A DNA stretch of 64,000 nt from Pseudomonas sp. BN417. GTDB taxonomy: Bacteria; Pseudomonadota; Gammaproteobacteria; Pseudomonadales; Pseudomonadaceae. The translations under genes were made by a program, and so were the position numbers. The notes under the pieces were generated by a model. That model had not been told where the DNA came from. It was given only the letters and a program-made list of their open reading frames with translations, and ran no database searches. The stretch is from assembly GCF_029871205.1 (NCBI RefSeq), contig NZ_SSOJ01000164.1, forward strand, positions 1 to 64,000, read 5' to 3'. This document shows, piece after piece, positions 16,514-26,495 of this stretch. Position 1 is the stretch's first letter. The number at the start of each line of letters is the position of its first letter.

Positions 16514-16588
16514 CGTAGGATGGGTGGAGCGGAGCGATACCCATCAAGTCCGCGGCGATGGGTATCGCCGGGCTCCACCCATCCTACG
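16514..16588. repeat. GTAGGATGGGTGGAGC palindrome between benD and benK
   Basis: GTAGGATGGGTGGAGC and GGGCTCCACCCATCCTAC form long inverted arms, with a second inner inverted repeat GATACCCATC...GATGGGTATC. It is a single copy in this window. Confidence 0.85.
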
Positions 16589-16663
16589 GGTACCACGAAG
16601 TTACGGCGGCAAACGATCCAACGGCCGGGCACCGTCACGCGCCCGTCCCTGCGGTTTCTACAC

Positions 16664-16674
16664 AACAAAAACAA
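16664..16674 (+). promoter_or_regulatory. Crc/Hfq motif ahead of benK
   Basis: AACAAAAACAA holds AANAANAA matches and overlaps the benK ribosome-binding region. Confidence 0.6.
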
Positions 16675-16686
16675 GAGACTGATGCC

Positions 16687-18012
16687 ATGCGAAAACTCGA
16701 CGTACACGAGATCATCGACAATGCGCGCTTCACCCCCTTCCAGTGGATGGTGATGTGCTGGTGCGCACTCCTGCTCATCTTCGACGGCTACGACCTGTTC
16801 ATCTACGGCGTGGTCCTGCCGGTGCTGATGAAGGAATGGGGCCTGACCCCGCTACAAGCTGGCGCCCTGGGCAGCTATGCGCTGTTCGGCATGATGTTCG
16901 GCGCCCTGGTGTTCGGTTCCCTGGCCGACAAGATCGGGCGCAAGAAAGGCATTGCCATCTGCTTCGTGCTCTTCTCCGGTTTTACCGTGCTCAATGGCTT
17001 CGCCAGTTCCCCCACGGAGTTCGGCATCTGCCGCTTCATGGCCGGCCTCGGCATTGGCGGGCTGATGCCCAACGTGGTGGCGCTGATGAACGAGTACGCG
17101 CCGAAGAAGCTGCGCAGCACCCTGGTGGCCATCATGTTCAGCGGTTACTCCCTGGGCGGCATGCTCTCGGCGGGCGTTGGCATCTACATGCTGCCGCGCT
17201 TCGGCTGGGAAGCCATGTTCTTCGCCGCGCTGCTGCCGCTCCTGCTGCTGCCGCTGATCCTCTGGTACCTGCCGGAATCCGTCGGCTTCCTGCTGCGCCA
17301 GGGCCGTGTCGACCAGGCTCGCGCCATCCTCAAGCGCATCGACCCGCAAGCCGCCATCGGCGACAAGGACGAACTGGTGCTGAACGAGGTGAAGGTGCAG
17401 GGCGCCCCGGTGCTGGAACTGTTCCGTGAAGGCCGTGGCCTGCGCACGGTGATGATCTGGGTGGCCTTCTTCTGCTGCCTGCTGATGGTCTACGCGCTGA
17501 GCTCCTGGCTGCCGAAGCTGATGGCCAACGCCGGCTACAGCCTGGGCTCCAGTCTGTCGTTCCTGCTCGCCCTGAACTTCGGCGGCATGTTCGGCGCCAT
17601 CGCCGGCGGCTTCCTGGGTGACCGCTACAACCTGCCCAAGGTGGTGGTGGCCTTCTTCGTAGTGGCGGCGGTTTCCATCAGCCTGCTGGGCTTCAAGAGC
17701 CCGACCCCGGTGCTCTACCTGCTGATCGCCATCGCCGGCGCCACCACCATCGGCACGCAGATCCTGCTCTACGCCACCGCCGCGCAGTTCTACGGCCTGG
17801 CCTTCCGTTCCACCGGTCTCGGCTGGGCATCGGGCATCGGCCGCAACGGCGCCATAGTCGGCCCGCTGCTGGGTGGTGCGCTGCTGGGCATCAACCTGCC
17901 GCTGCAGCTGAACTTCATGGCCTTCGCCATTCCCGGCGCCATCGCCGCCCTGGCCATGTGCTTCGTTCACCAGGCGCAGTCCAAGGCCGCGCCGCTGGCG
18001 ACCGCCGCTTAG
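16687..18012 (+). CDS. benK: Benzoate MFS transporter BenK
   Basis: This 441-residue, 12-helix aromatic acid:H+ symporter has the family motif DGYDLFIYGVVLPVL in helix 1 and GSLADKIGRKKG in loop 2-3. It resembles BenK/MucK-type transporters more than the PcaK at 10.0 kb (DGYD rather than DGLD). It should import benzoate across the inner membrane. An ACAAGAG stretch supplies the weak ribosome-binding site and overlaps a Crc/Hfq motif. benE follows after 36 bases. Confidence 0.92.
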   Translation: MRKLDVHEIIDNARFTPFQWMVMCWCALLLIFDGYDLFIYGVVLPVLMKEWGLTPLQAGALGSYALFGMMFGALVFGSLADKIGRKKGIAICFVLFSGFTVLNGFASSPTEFGICRFMAGLGIGGLMPNVVALMNEYAPKKLRSTLVAIMFSGYSLGGMLSAGVGIYMLPRFGWEAMFFAALLPLLLLPLILWYLPESVGFLLRQGRVDQARAILKRIDPQAAIGDKDELVLNEVKVQGAPVLELFREGRGLRTVMIWVAFFCCLLMVYALSSWLPKLMANAGYSLGSSLSFLLALNFGGMFGAIAGGFLGDRYNLPKVVVAFFVVAAVSISLLGFKSPTPVLYLLIAIAGATTIGTQILLYATAAQFYGLAFRSTGLGWASGIGRNGAIVGPLLGGALLGINLPLQLNFMAFAIPGAIAALAMCFVHQAQSKAAPLATAA

Positions 18013-18048
18013 GGCTGATCCCGTTCGCGACTCTGGCCTGGAGGCAGC

Positions 18049-19281
18049 ATGCGCACCTTGTTCAAGGACTGTTCGTTGTCCGCCGTGGTGGCGGGTTTCA
18101 TCGCCACCATGATTTCCTACGCCGGTCCCCTGGTGATCGTGTTCCAGGCGGCGGAGAGCGGCGGCATGCCGGCCGAGCTGCTGTCCTCCTGGGTCTGGGC
18201 CATATCCATCGGCAGCGGGGTGCTGGGGATCGTCCTCAGCCTGCGCTACCGGGTGCCGGTGATCATCGCCTGGTCGGCGCCGGGCTCGGCGCTGCTGGTG
18301 TCCATGCTGCCGGGCATCAGTGCGGGCGAGGCGGTGGGGGCCTATGTAATGGCCAACGCCATCATCCTGCTGGTGGGGCTTTCCGGCGCCTTCGACCGCA
18401 TCGTCGGCAAGCTGCCGGCGGCGATCTCGGCGGCCATGCTGGCGGGCATCCTGTTCAGCTTCGGCACCCGCCTGTTCACCTCCCTCGAGGACGAGCCGGT
18501 GATGGTGCTGGCGATGTTCCTCACCTACCTGCTGGTGCGGCGCCTGTCGCCCCGCTACGCGGTGATGGCGGTGCTGCTGGTGGGCTGCACCATCGCCGCC
18601 AGCAGTGGGCAGCTCGATGGCTCGGCCCTGGTGATCGGTTTCGCCACGCCGGAATGGGTGACCCCGGCATTCACCTGGCATGGCCTGTTCAATATCGCCC
18701 TGCCGCTGGTGATGGTGGCCCTGACCGGGCAGTTCGTGCCAGGCGTGGCGGTGCTGCGCAATGCCGGCTACCCGACGCCGGCCAGCCCCATCATCTCCGC
18801 CAGCGGCCTGGGCAGTCTGCTGCTGGCGCCCTTTGGTTGCCATGGGCTGACCCTGGCTGCCATCACCGCGGCTATCTGCACCGGCCGCGAGGCCCATGAA
18901 GACCCGTCCAAACGCTATGTCTCCGGCGTGGTGGGCGGGGTGTTCTACCTGTTGCTGGGCATCTTCGGCGCCACCCTGGTGTCGATCTTCACCGCGCTGC
19001 CCAAGGAGCTGATCGCCGCGCTGGCGGGACTGGCGCTGTTCGGTGCCATCGCCGGCGCCCTGGCCGGGTCCATGGAGGTGCCGGAGGACCGCGAGGCAGC
19101 CCTGATCACCTTCCTGGTCACCGCGTCGGGCATGTCCTTCCTGGGCCTGTCGGCGGCGTTCTGGGGGCTGATCTTCGGCATCGTCGCCCATCTGCTGCTG
19201 ACTGCGCGCCGCGCGCCCAAGGCAACTACGGAGCAGGAGGAGGTACTTGGAACCCAATCCCTGACCAAACCCGGCGCCTGA
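18049..19281 (+). CDS. benE: BenE-family benzoate:H+ symporter
   Basis: This 410-residue membrane protein of the BenE family (a nucleobase-transporter-like fold) has about 11-12 hydrophobic segments, with conserved [15 protein letters not shown] near residue 76 and [26 protein letters not shown] around 262-288. It provides a second benzoate import route beside BenK. GGAGGC precedes the ATG. The last ~25 residues are hydrophilic. Confidence 0.93.
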   Translation: MRTLFKDCSLSAVVAGFIATMISYAGPLVIVFQAAESGGMPAELLSSWVWAISIGSGVLGIVLSLRYRVPVIIAWSAPGSALLVSMLPGISAGEAVGAYVMANAIILLVGLSGAFDRIVGKLPAAISAAMLAGILFSFGTRLFTSLEDEPVMVLAMFLTYLLVRRLSPRYAVMAVLLVGCTIAASSGQLDGSALVIGFATPEWVTPAFTWHGLFNIALPLVMVALTGQFVPGVAVLRNAGYPTPASPIISASGLGSLLLAPFGCHGLTLAAITAAICTGREAHEDPSKRYVSGVVGGVFYLLLGIFGATLVSIFTALPKELIAALAGLALFGAIAGALAGSMEVPEDREAALITFLVTASGMSFLGLSAAFWGLIFGIVAHLLLTARRAPKATTEQEEVLGTQSLTKPGA

Positions 19282-19369
19282 CCCACTGCGGGAGCTGTCC
19301 GCAGCCGGCGCCAAGCCTCCCCCCTTGCGTGCAGAGCCCCGACAGAGGGCCACGGGGGAGTTTTGTCCC

Positions 19370-19380
19370 AATAAAAACAA
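19370..19380 (+). promoter_or_regulatory. Crc/Hfq motif ahead of the BenF-like porin
   Basis: AATAAAAACAA contains overlapping AANAANAA matches and ends ten bases before the porin ATG, at its ribosome-binding region. Confidence 0.6.
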
Positions 19381-19390
19381 GAGTGACATC

Positions 19391-20650
19391 ATGACCAACA
19401 ACACGAGCAAGCTGTGTGTACTGCTTTCCGCCGGTGTGGGCGCTGGCCTGGCCCAGGCCGCCGAGTCGGGTTTCATCGCCGACTCCACCGCCACCCTGCA
19501 GGCGCGCAATTATTACTTCAGCCGCGACTTCTCTGACATCGTCGGCCCGAACAAGCAGTCCAAGGCCGAAGAGTGGGCCCAGGGCTTCATCCTCAACTTC
19601 AAGTCCGGCTATACGCCGGGCCCGGTGGGCTTCGGCATCGATGCCATCGGTACCCTCGGCATCAAGCTCGACAGCAGCCCCGACCGGGTCAACACCGGCC
19701 TGTTGCCGGTGCAGGAGGATGGTGAGGCGGCCGACGACTACAGCCGCCTGGGCGTGGCCGGGAAGATGCGCCTATCGAAGACCGAGCTGAAAGTGGGCGA
19801 GCTGCAGCCCAACCTGCCGGTGCTGGTGTTCAGCGACATCCGCCTGCTGCCGCCCAGCTACCAGGGCGCCAGCATCACCTCCAGCGAAATCGCCGGCCTC
19901 CCCCTGCAGGCCGGCCACCTGAACAGCACCAGCCTGCGCAACGAGGCCGGCGACGACAGGATCCAGGCCATGCTCGGCCACCTGCCGCAGCGCCAGGCCT
20001 CCAGCGACGCCTTCAACTACGCCGGTGGCGACTATGCCTTCAACGCCAATCGCACCACCCTGAGCGCCTGGTACGCACAGCTGGAGGACATCTACGACCA
20101 GCGCTTCTTCGGCCTCAAGCACAGCGAACCGGTGGCGAACTGGGTGCTCGGCGCCAATATCGGCTTCTTCGACTCCAGCGAGGACGGCAAGAAGCTGATC
20201 GGCGAGATCGACAACCAGGCCTTCTACTCGCTGCTCTCGGCCAAGCGCGGCGGCCATACCTTCTATGTCGGCTACCAGGCCCTCTACGGCGACAGTTCCT
20301 TCCCGCGGGTGTTCGCCAACGTCAGCCCGCTGGGCAACGAGGTACCCACCTACGAGTTCGCCTTCGCCGACGAGCGTTCCTGGCAGGTGCGCTACGACTA
20401 CGACTTCGCCGCCCTCGGCATCCCCGGCCTGGTGGCCAGCACCCGCTACATCACCGGCGACAACGTGGATACCGGCCAGGGCTTCGAGGGCAAGGACTGG
20501 GAGCGCGACCTGGATATCAGCTACGCCTTCCAGAGCGGTTCCCTCAAGGGCCTGGGCGTGCGCGTGCGCAACGTCACCGCGCGCTCCAACTACCGCACCG
20601 ATATCGACGAGAACCGGCTGATCCTCTCCTACACCTGGACACTGTTCTAG
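19391..20650 (+). CDS. benF: OprD-family outer-membrane porin, BenF-like
   Basis: This 419-residue protein has a signal peptide (about residues 1-23, cleaved near AQA-AES) and the OprD-family pattern [40 protein letters not shown] and a C-terminal [16 protein letters not shown] ending in Phe. OprD-type porins form 18-strand substrate-selective channels. The last position in a ben cluster marks it as the benzoate channel BenF or a close OpdK relative. A Crc/Hfq motif overlaps its ribosome-binding region. Confidence 0.9.
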   Translation: MTNNTSKLCVLLSAGVGAGLAQAAESGFIADSTATLQARNYYFSRDFSDIVGPNKQSKAEEWAQGFILNFKSGYTPGPVGFGIDAIGTLGIKLDSSPDRVNTGLLPVQEDGEAADDYSRLGVAGKMRLSKTELKVGELQPNLPVLVFSDIRLLPPSYQGASITSSEIAGLPLQAGHLNSTSLRNEAGDDRIQAMLGHLPQRQASSDAFNYAGGDYAFNANRTTLSAWYAQLEDIYDQRFFGLKHSEPVANWVLGANIGFFDSSEDGKKLIGEIDNQAFYSLLSAKRGGHTFYVGYQALYGDSSFPRVFANVSPLGNEVPTYEFAFADERSWQVRYDYDFAALGIPGLVASTRYITGDNVDTGQGFEGKDWERDLDISYAFQSGSLKGLGVRVRNVTARSNYRTDIDENRLILSYTWTLF

Positions 20651-20692
20651 TTTCGAGCGCCGCTGCCCGGCATGGGCGCGGCCTGCTTTACC

Positions 20693-20792
20693 TGTAGGGG
20701 CGATTTCAATCGCCAAGCGGGCCGGAGGCCCGCCCTGTTCAGGCCCAGAGGGGGCAGCTGTGCTGCCCTTGGCGAATGAATTCGCCCCTACA
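20693..20792. repeat. Four-hairpin intergenic repeat, copy 5
   Basis: The outer arms are TGTAGGGGCGATTTCAATCGC (minus the last base) and GGCGAATGAATTCGCCCCTA, mixed variants as in copy 2. It lies 3' of the porin gene. Confidence 0.8.
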
Positions 20793-20820
20793 GACCTTTC
20801 TTTCACGCGGCATTGTGACC

Positions 20821-20900
20821 GTAGGTTGGGCTGAGCTCAGCGAAGCCCAACAGAACCGTGCGCCTTCGTTGGGCTTCGCTCCGCTCTGCGCCAACCTACG
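20821..20900. repeat. GTAGGTTGGGC palindromic repeat, copy 1
   Basis: GTAGGTTGGGCTGAGC...GCGCCAACCTAC are the outer arms, with an inner inverted repeat GAAGCCCAAC...GTTGGGCTTC. A related, rearranged copy lies at 56964-57045. Confidence 0.85.
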
Positions 20901-20913
20901 AGGAGTTCCCCTG

Positions 20914-21132
20914 ATGTCCCGCAAGTTCCTGGCCACCTTGCTGCTCGGCAGCGGAGGCCTTCTTTGTATCTCCGCCTTCCTGCTGGGCAATGCCTGGCTG
21001 TTGGCATTGGCCCTGGCCGGCATCGATGCGCGAGAGGGGATGGAGCATGTCAGCGGCTCCACCCGCGCCGGCCTGGAGAAGTCCGCCGCAGCCCTACAGA
21101 TAGGCATTCACCCCCGGACAGGGCCAATGTGA
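20914..21132 (+). CDS. Small membrane-anchored hypothetical protein
   Basis: A 72-residue frame with AGGAG ten bases before the ATG at 20914. It begins MSRKFLATLLLGSGG, followed by about 25 hydrophobic residues that form one membrane segment or uncleaved signal, then a polar tail. I recognise no family. Its ribosome-binding site touches the end of the palindromic repeat just upstream. The composition and start signal make a real small protein plausible. Confidence 0.45.
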   Translation: MSRKFLATLLLGSGGLLCISAFLLGNAWLLALALAGIDAREGMEHVSGSTRAGLEKSAAALQIGIHPRTGPM

Positions 21133-21167
21133 GGGCTGGAGGACGGCCGATAGCAAGGCACACATCT

Positions 21168-21201
21168 GTTCGATAACCGCACGAATAGTCGATTATCGGA
21201 T
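21168..21201. promoter_or_regulatory. Pair of PcaR-type boxes ahead of pcaI
   Basis: GTTCGATAACCGCAC (21168-21182) differs from the PcaR consensus at one base. AGTCGATTATCGGAT (21187-21201) is an inverted second half. They lie 77-110 bases before the pcaI start, as in classical PcaR-controlled pcaIJ promoters. Confidence 0.82.
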
Positions 21202-21277
21202 TGTTTGAGGGGCAGGGCAGGGGTACTTTTTCCTCACCCGGCGCCAAAACGCCCTGGACAACAACACGAGATCTACC

Positions 21278-22126
21278 ATGGCTGAAATCCTGTCTCTCCG
21301 CGAAGCCGTCGAACGCTTCATCAACGATGGCGACAAAGTAGCCCTCGAGGGCTTCACCCACCTGATTCCCACTGCCGCGTCCCACGAAATCATTCGCCAA
21401 GGCAAGAAAGACCTGCACCTGGTGCGCATGACCCCCGACCTGGTCTACGACCTGCTGATCGGCGCCGGCTGCGCCCGCAAGCTGACCTTCTCCTGGGGCG
21501 GCAACCCCGGCGTGGGCTCGCTGCACCGCCTGCGTGACGCGGTGGAGAAGCAGTGGCCGCGCGCCCTGGAGATCGACGAGCACAGCCATGCCGACCTGGC
21601 CAACTCCTACGTGGCTGGCGCCTCGGGCCTGCCGTTCGCCGTGCTGCGCGCCTACACCGGCTCGGACCTGCCGAAGGTCAACCCGAACATCAAGTTCATC
21701 AACTGCCCCTTCACCGGCGAGCAACTGGCCGCGGTGCCCTCGGTGCGTCCGGACGTCACCGTGATCCACGCGCAGAAGGCCGACCGCAAGGGCAACGTGC
21801 TGCTCTGGGGCATCCTCGGCGTGCAGAAAGAAGCGGCCCTGGCGGCCAAGCGCTGCATCGTCACCGTGGAAGAGATCGTCGACGACCTGAACGCGCCGAT
21901 GAACGCCTGCGTGTTGCCGACCTGGGCCCTGACCGCTGTCTGCCTCGTGCCCGGCGGCGCCCATCCGTCCTATGCCCATGGCTACTACGAGCGCGACAAC
22001 CGCTTCTACCAGGCCTGGGACCCGATCGCCCGCGACCGCGAAACCTTCACCGCCTGGATCGATGAATACATCCGTGGCACCGAGGATTTCGCCCAGTTCC
22101 AGCAGAAAATTGCGGAGGCCAAGTGA
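21278..22126 (+). CDS. pcaI: 3-oxoadipate CoA-transferase subunit A
   Basis: This 282-residue family I CoA-transferase alpha subunit (GAGCARKLTFSWGGNPGVG block near residue 68) is the long ~280-residue CatI/PcaI type, not the ~230-residue P. putida PcaI type. With PcaJ it moves CoA from succinyl-CoA to beta-ketoadipate. An ACAACAACACGAG stretch before the ATG includes the ribosome-binding site and a near Crc/Hfq motif. pcaJ overlaps it by one base. PcaR-like boxes upstream indicate induction by beta-ketoadipate. Confidence 0.93.
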   Translation: MAEILSLREAVERFINDGDKVALEGFTHLIPTAASHEIIRQGKKDLHLVRMTPDLVYDLLIGAGCARKLTFSWGGNPGVGSLHRLRDAVEKQWPRALEIDEHSHADLANSYVAGASGLPFAVLRAYTGSDLPKVNPNIKFINCPFTGEQLAAVPSVRPDVTVIHAQKADRKGNVLLWGILGVQKEAALAAKRCIVTVEEIVDDLNAPMNACVLPTWALTAVCLVPGGAHPSYAHGYYERDNRFYQAWDPIARDRETFTAWIDEYIRGTEDFAQFQQKIAEAK

Positions 22127-22923
22127 TGAGCGCTCAATCCACCCGTGACTACAGCACCAATGAAATGATGACCGTGGCGGCCGCCCGCCGCCTGAAGAAC
22201 GGCGCCGTCTGCTTCGTCGGCATCGGCCTGCCGTCCAAGGCCGCCAACCTGGCGCGCCTGACCTCGTCCCCGGACGTGGTGCTGATCTACGAATCCGGCC
22301 CCATAGGTGCCAAGCCGACCGTACTGCCGCTGTCCATCGGTGACGGTGAGCTGGCCGAGACCGCCGACACCGTGGTCCCCACCGGCGAGATCTTCCGCTA
22401 CTGGCTGCAAGGTGGCCGCATCGACGTCGGCTTCCTCGGCGCCGCCCAGGTCGACCGCTTCGGCAACATCAACACCACCGTGATCGGCGACTACCACCAG
22501 CCGAAAGTGCGCCTGCCCGGTGCCGGCGGCGCCCCGGAGATCGCCGGTTCCGCCAAGGAAGTGCTGATCATCCTCAAGCAGTCCCACCGCACCTTCGTCG
22601 ACAAGCTGGCCTTCATCACCTCTGTCGGCCATGGCGAGGGCGGCGATCACCGCAAGCAGCTGGGCCTGCCCGGCAAAGGCCCGGTCGGCATCATCACCGA
22701 CCTCTGCATCATGGAGCCGGAAGCCGGCACCAACGAATTCGTCGTCACCTCGCTGCACCCGGGTGTGACCCGTGAGCAGGTAATCGCAGCCACCGGCTGG
22801 CCGATCCGCTTCGCCGCCGAGCTCAAGGAAACCGTGGCGCCGAACGACGAGGAACTGACCGCGCTGCGCGCCCTGGAAGCCCGTACCGCCGCCGCCCACG
22901 GCCAGCAAGGGGGTGAGGAATGA
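22126..22923 (+). CDS. pcaJ: 3-oxoadipate CoA-transferase subunit B
   Basis: This 265-residue beta subunit has the catalytic glutamate, Glu56, in IYESGPIG, the position that carries the CoA thioester in family I transferases. It is the long form that pairs with the long PcaI. The start is the ATG in TGATG, sharing one base with the pcaI stop; a GTG one codon earlier is possible. pcaF overlaps its 3' end by four bases, so pcaIJF is one tightly coupled operon. Confidence 0.93.
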   Translation: MSAQSTRDYSTNEMMTVAAARRLKNGAVCFVGIGLPSKAANLARLTSSPDVVLIYESGPIGAKPTVLPLSIGDGELAETADTVVPTGEIFRYWLQGGRIDVGFLGAAQVDRFGNINTTVIGDYHQPKVRLPGAGGAPEIAGSAKEVLIILKQSHRTFVDKLAFITSVGHGEGGDHRKQLGLPGKGPVGIITDLCIMEPEAGTNEFVVTSLHPGVTREQVIAATGWPIRFAAELKETVAPNDEELTALRALEARTAAAHGQQGGEE

Positions 22924-24125
22924 GCCGCGAGGTCTACATCTGCGACGCCATCCGTACGCCCATCGGCCGCTTCGGCGGTGCCCTGGCGCCGGTACGCGCC
23001 GATGATCTGGCTGCCGTGCCGATCAAGGCCCTGGTGGAGCGCAATCCCCAGGTCAAATGGGATCAGGTGGATGAAGTCTTCCTCGGCTGCGCCAACCAGG
23101 CCGGTGAAGACAACCGCAACGTGGCGCGCATGGCGCTGCTCCTGGCCGGCCTGCCGGAAACCATTCCCGGCGTGACCCTGAACCGCCTCTGTGCCTCGGG
23201 CATGGATGCAGTGGGCACCGCCTTCCGCGCCATTGCCGCGGGCGAGATGGAGCTGGCGATTGCTGGTGGCGTGGAATCCATGTCCCGTGCGCCCTACGTG
23301 ATGGGCAAGGCCGACAGCGCCTTCGGCCGTAGCCAGAAGATCGAGGACACCACCATCGGCTGGCGCTTCATCAACCCGCTGATGAAGGCCCAGTACGGCG
23401 TCGACGCCATGCCGCAGACCGCCGACAACGTCGCCGACGACTACCGGGTTTCCCGTGAAGACCAGGACGCCTTCGCCCTGCGCAGCCAGCAGCGTGCAGG
23501 TGTCGCCCAGGCCGCAGGCTTCTTCGCCGAGGAAATCGTCCCGGTGGTGATCAAGGGCAAGAAGGGCGAGACGGTGGTCGATCAGGACGAGCACCTGCGT
23601 CCCGACACCACCCTCGACGCCCTGGCCAAGCTGAAGCCGGTCAACGGGCCGGACAAGACCGTCACCGCCGGCAACGCCTCGGGCGTCAACGACGGTGCCG
23701 TGGCGCTGATCCTGGCGTCCGCCGAAGCGGTGAAGAAACATGGCCTGACCCCGCGCGCGAAAGTGCTGGGCATGGCCAGCGCCGGCGTCGCGCCCCGCGT
23801 CATGGGCATCGGTCCGGTACCGGCGGTGCGCAAGCTGATGGAGCGCCTGAACCTGGCCATCGGCGACTTCGACGTGATCGAACTGAACGAAGCCTTCGCC
23901 GCCCAGGGTCTGGCCGTGATGCGTGAACTCGGCATCGCCGACGACAGCGCCAAGGTCAACCCCAACGGCGGTGCCATTGCCCTCGGCCACCCGCTGGGTG
24001 CCAGCGGCGCGCGCCTGGTCCAGACCGCCCTGCACCAGCTGGAGAAATCCGGCGGCAAGATCGGCCTGGCGACCATGTGCGTGGGCGTAGGCCAAGGCCT
24101 GGCCCTGGCCATCGAGCGGGTCTGA
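22920..24125 (+). CDS. pcaF: Beta-ketoadipyl-CoA thiolase
   Basis: This 401-residue thiolase has the nucleophile Cys91 (NRLCASGMD), [10 protein letters not shown] near residue 119, the catalytic His in [19 protein letters not shown], and the second Cys in MCVGVGQG near the C-terminus. It splits beta-ketoadipyl-CoA into succinyl-CoA and acetyl-CoA. Length and motifs fit PcaF. The ATG overlaps the pcaJ stop (ATGA). A palindromic repeat separates it from pcaB. Confidence 0.95.
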   Translation: MSREVYICDAIRTPIGRFGGALAPVRADDLAAVPIKALVERNPQVKWDQVDEVFLGCANQAGEDNRNVARMALLLAGLPETIPGVTLNRLCASGMDAVGTAFRAIAAGEMELAIAGGVESMSRAPYVMGKADSAFGRSQKIEDTTIGWRFINPLMKAQYGVDAMPQTADNVADDYRVSREDQDAFALRSQQRAGVAQAAGFFAEEIVPVVIKGKKGETVVDQDEHLRPDTTLDALAKLKPVNGPDKTVTAGNASGVNDGAVALILASAEAVKKHGLTPRAKVLGMASAGVAPRVMGIGPVPAVRKLMERLNLAIGDFDVIELNEAFAAQGLAVMRELGIADDSAKVNPNGGAIALGHPLGASGARLVQTALHQLEKSGGKIGLATMCVGVGQGLALAIERV

Positions 24126-24131
24126 CGCCAT

Positions 24132-24176
24132 TGGTGCGCGCGGCACACCCTACCGTAGGGTGCGCCGTGCGCACCG
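24132..24176. repeat. GGTGCGC/GCGCACC repeat, copy 2 (short form)
   Basis: GGTGCGCGCGGCACACCCTAC and GTAGGGTGCGCCGTGCGCACC (shown here minus a base each in the arms) lie back to back with almost no spacer, between pcaF and pcaB. Confidence 0.8.
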
Positions 24177-24257
24177 GCCGTTCCACACCACAAAGGCTGG
24201 CCCTGCACAGCCGGCTGCTATAAAACGAATCACCATCCCGATTTCTGGAGCACTGGC

Positions 24258-25619
24258 TTGAACAGCCCGAGCAACCAACTCTTCGATGCCTATTTCACGG
24301 CACCTGCCATGCGCGCGGTCTTCTGCGACCAGGGCCGGGTGCAGGGCATGCTGGATTTCGAGGCCGCGCTGGCTCGCGCCGAAGCGAGCGTGGGCCTGAT
24401 TCCCGCTGACGCCGTGGCGCCCATTGCCGCCGCCTGCCAGGCCGAACTCTATGACTACGCCGCCCTGGCCCAGGCCATCACCAGCGCCGGCAACTCCGCC
24501 ATCCCGCTGGTGAAGGCGCTGGGCAAGCGCGTCGCCACCCAGAGCAGCGAGGCCGAACGCTACCTGCACCTGGGCGCCACCAGCCAGGACGCCATGGACA
24601 GCGGCCTGGTGCTGCAACTGCGCGCCGCCGCCGAGCTGCTGGAGCAGGACCTCGCCGGCCTGGCCCAGGCCCTGGCCGTGCAGGCCGAGCGCTTCGCCGA
24701 TACCCCCTTGGCGGGCCGCACCTGGCTGCAGCAGGCCACCCCCGTGACCCTGGGCATGAAACTCGCCGGGGTTCTGGGCGCCGTCACCCGTCACCGCCAG
24801 CGTCTGGCCGAGCTGAAGCCGCGCCTGTTCTGCCTGCAGTTCGGCGGCGCCTCCGGCAGCCTGGCCGCCTTGGGCGAACAGGCCTGGCCGGTGGCCGAGG
24901 CCCTGGCCCGCGAGCTGGATCTGGACCTGCCCGACCAGCCCTGGCACACCCAGCGCGACCGCCTGGTGGAGTTTGCCAGCCTGCTCGGCCTGATCGCCGG
25001 CAGCCTGGGCAAACTCGGCCGCGACCTCAGCCTGCTGATGCAGACCGAGGCCGGCGAAGTCTTCGAACCCTCGGCGCCGGGCAAGGGTGGCTCCTCCACC
25101 ATGCCGCACAAGCGCAATCCGGTGAGCGCCGCCGTGCTGATCGGCGCAGCGACCCGCGCTCCGGGCCTGGTCTCCACCATGTTCGCCGCCATGCCCCAGG
25201 AGCACGAGCGCAGCCTCGGTCTCTGGCATGCCGAATGGGAGACCCTGCCGGAACTCTGCTGCCTGGTTTCCGGCGCCCTGCAGCAGGCGCTGCTGATGGT
25301 GCCCGGCCTGGAAGTGGACGCCGCACGCATGCGCCACAACCTCGACCTGACCCAGGGCCTGGTCCTGGCAGAGGCGGTGAGCATCGCGCTGGCCCAGCGA
25401 ATCGGCCGCGACGCCGCCCATCACCTGGTGGAGCAATGTTGCCGCCAGGCGGTGAAAGAGGGCGCCCATCTGCGCCAGGTGCTAGGCGCCAATGCCGAAG
25501 TCACTGCACAACTTTCCGCCGCCGAGCTGGACCGCCTGCTCGACCCGGCCCATTACCTTGGCCAGGCCCGCCGCTGGGTCGAACGCGCCGTCACCGATCA
25601 CAACAATTTTTCGAGCTAG
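24258..25619 (+). CDS. pcaB: 3-carboxy-cis,cis-muconate cycloisomerase
   Basis: This 453-residue member of the fumarase/aspartase superfamily has the signature GSSTMPHKRNP near residues 278-288 and the HLGATSQDAMDS block near 97-108. It cyclises beta-carboxymuconate to gamma-carboxymuconolactone. The start is TTG with CTGGAG seven bases upstream; the conserved N-terminal region begins within ten residues, so no later start fits better. pcaD follows after nine bases. Confidence 0.94.
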   Translation: MNSPSNQLFDAYFTAPAMRAVFCDQGRVQGMLDFEAALARAEASVGLIPADAVAPIAAACQAELYDYAALAQAITSAGNSAIPLVKALGKRVATQSSEAERYLHLGATSQDAMDSGLVLQLRAAAELLEQDLAGLAQALAVQAERFADTPLAGRTWLQQATPVTLGMKLAGVLGAVTRHRQRLAELKPRLFCLQFGGASGSLAALGEQAWPVAEALARELDLDLPDQPWHTQRDRLVEFASLLGLIAGSLGKLGRDLSLLMQTEAGEVFEPSAPGKGGSSTMPHKRNPVSAAVLIGAATRAPGLVSTMFAAMPQEHERSLGLWHAEWETLPELCCLVSGALQQALLMVPGLEVDAARMRHNLDLTQGLVLAEAVSIALAQRIGRDAAHHLVEQCCRQAVKEGAHLRQVLGANAEVTAQLSAAELDRLLDPAHYLGQARRWVERAVTDHNNFSS

Positions 25620-25628
25620 GAGCTTTCC

Positions 25629-26417
25629 ATGCCTGCCGTACGTCTCGCCGATGGCGACCTGAACTACCTCCTCGAAGGCCCGGCTGGCGCGCCGGTGCTG
25701 GTGCTGTCCAACTCCCTGGGCACCGACCTGCACATGTGGGATGCGCAGATCCCGGCCTTCACCCAGCACTTCCAGGTGTTGCGCTATGACACCCGCGGCC
25801 ATGGCCAGTCCGTGGTCAGCGAAGGCCCCTACAGCATCGAGCAGCTGGGCCGTGACGTGCTGGCCCTGCTGGATGCGTTGGACATCGCCAAGGCGAGCTT
25901 CTGCGGCCTGTCCATGGGCGGCCTGATCGGCCAGTGGCTGGCGATCAACGCTCCCGAGCGCATCCAGCGCCTGGTGTTGTGCAACACCGCCGCCAAGATC
26001 GGCAGCCCGGACGTCTGGAACCCGCGCATCGACACCGTGCTCGCCGGCGGTGCCCAGGCCATGCGCGACCTGCGCGATGCCTCCATCTCCCGCTGGTTCA
26101 CCCCTGAGTTCGCCGAGGCTGAGCCGGCCCAGGTCGAGCCCATAGTCGGAATGCTCGCGCAGACCTCGCCCGCGGGTTACGCCGCCAACTGCGCGGCGGT
26201 GCGCGATGCGGATTACCGCGAGCAGCTGGGTGCCATCCGCGCGCCGACCCTGATCGTCTGCGGCAGCGGCGACCCGGTGACCACCACCGAGCATGGCCGC
26301 TTCATGCAGGAACGCATCCGTGGCGCCGAGCTGGTGGAGTTCCATGCCGCGCACCTGTCCAACGTCCAGGCTGGCGACGCCTTCAGCCGTCGTGTGCTGG
26401 ATTTCCTGACCCAGTGA
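25629..26417 (+). CDS. pcaD: 3-oxoadipate enol-lactonase
   Basis: This 262-residue alpha/beta hydrolase has its nucleophile Ser95 in GLSMGG, the oxyanion-loop region near SNSLGTDLHMWD, and the catalytic His near residue 241 (HAAHLSNVQ). It hydrolyses beta-ketoadipate enol-lactone to beta-ketoadipate. This is the point where the catechol branch (from ben) and the protocatechuate branch merge. AGGAG precedes the ATG. pcaC follows after a palindromic repeat. Confidence 0.94.
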   Translation: MPAVRLADGDLNYLLEGPAGAPVLVLSNSLGTDLHMWDAQIPAFTQHFQVLRYDTRGHGQSVVSEGPYSIEQLGRDVLALLDALDIAKASFCGLSMGGLIGQWLAINAPERIQRLVLCNTAAKIGSPDVWNPRIDTVLAGGAQAMRDLRDASISRWFTPEFAEAEPAQVEPIVGMLAQTSPAGYAANCAAVRDADYREQLGAIRAPTLIVCGSGDPVTTTEHGRFMQERIRGAELVEFHAAHLSNVQAGDAFSRRVLDFLTQ

Positions 26418-26422
26418 CCCCG

Positions 26423-26472
26423 CTGGTGCGCACGGCGCACCCTACCGCGATGTAGGGTGCGCCGTGCGCACC
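26423..26472. repeat. GGTGCGC/GCGCACC repeat, copy 3 (short form)
   Basis: GGTGCGCACGGCGCACCCTA and TAGGGTGCGCCGTGCGCACC form a near-perfect long palindrome with a spacer of about eight bases, between pcaD and pcaC. Confidence 0.85.
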
Positions 26473-26495
26473 GCGAACTCGATCCGGAGCCGAAG

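Noticed and set aside
16852-19509. Very long minus-strand open frame opposite benK and benE
   Set aside because: It is the antisense shadow of two clear membrane-protein genes in GC-rich DNA; its translation is Gln/His/Gly/Ala-rich without domains.
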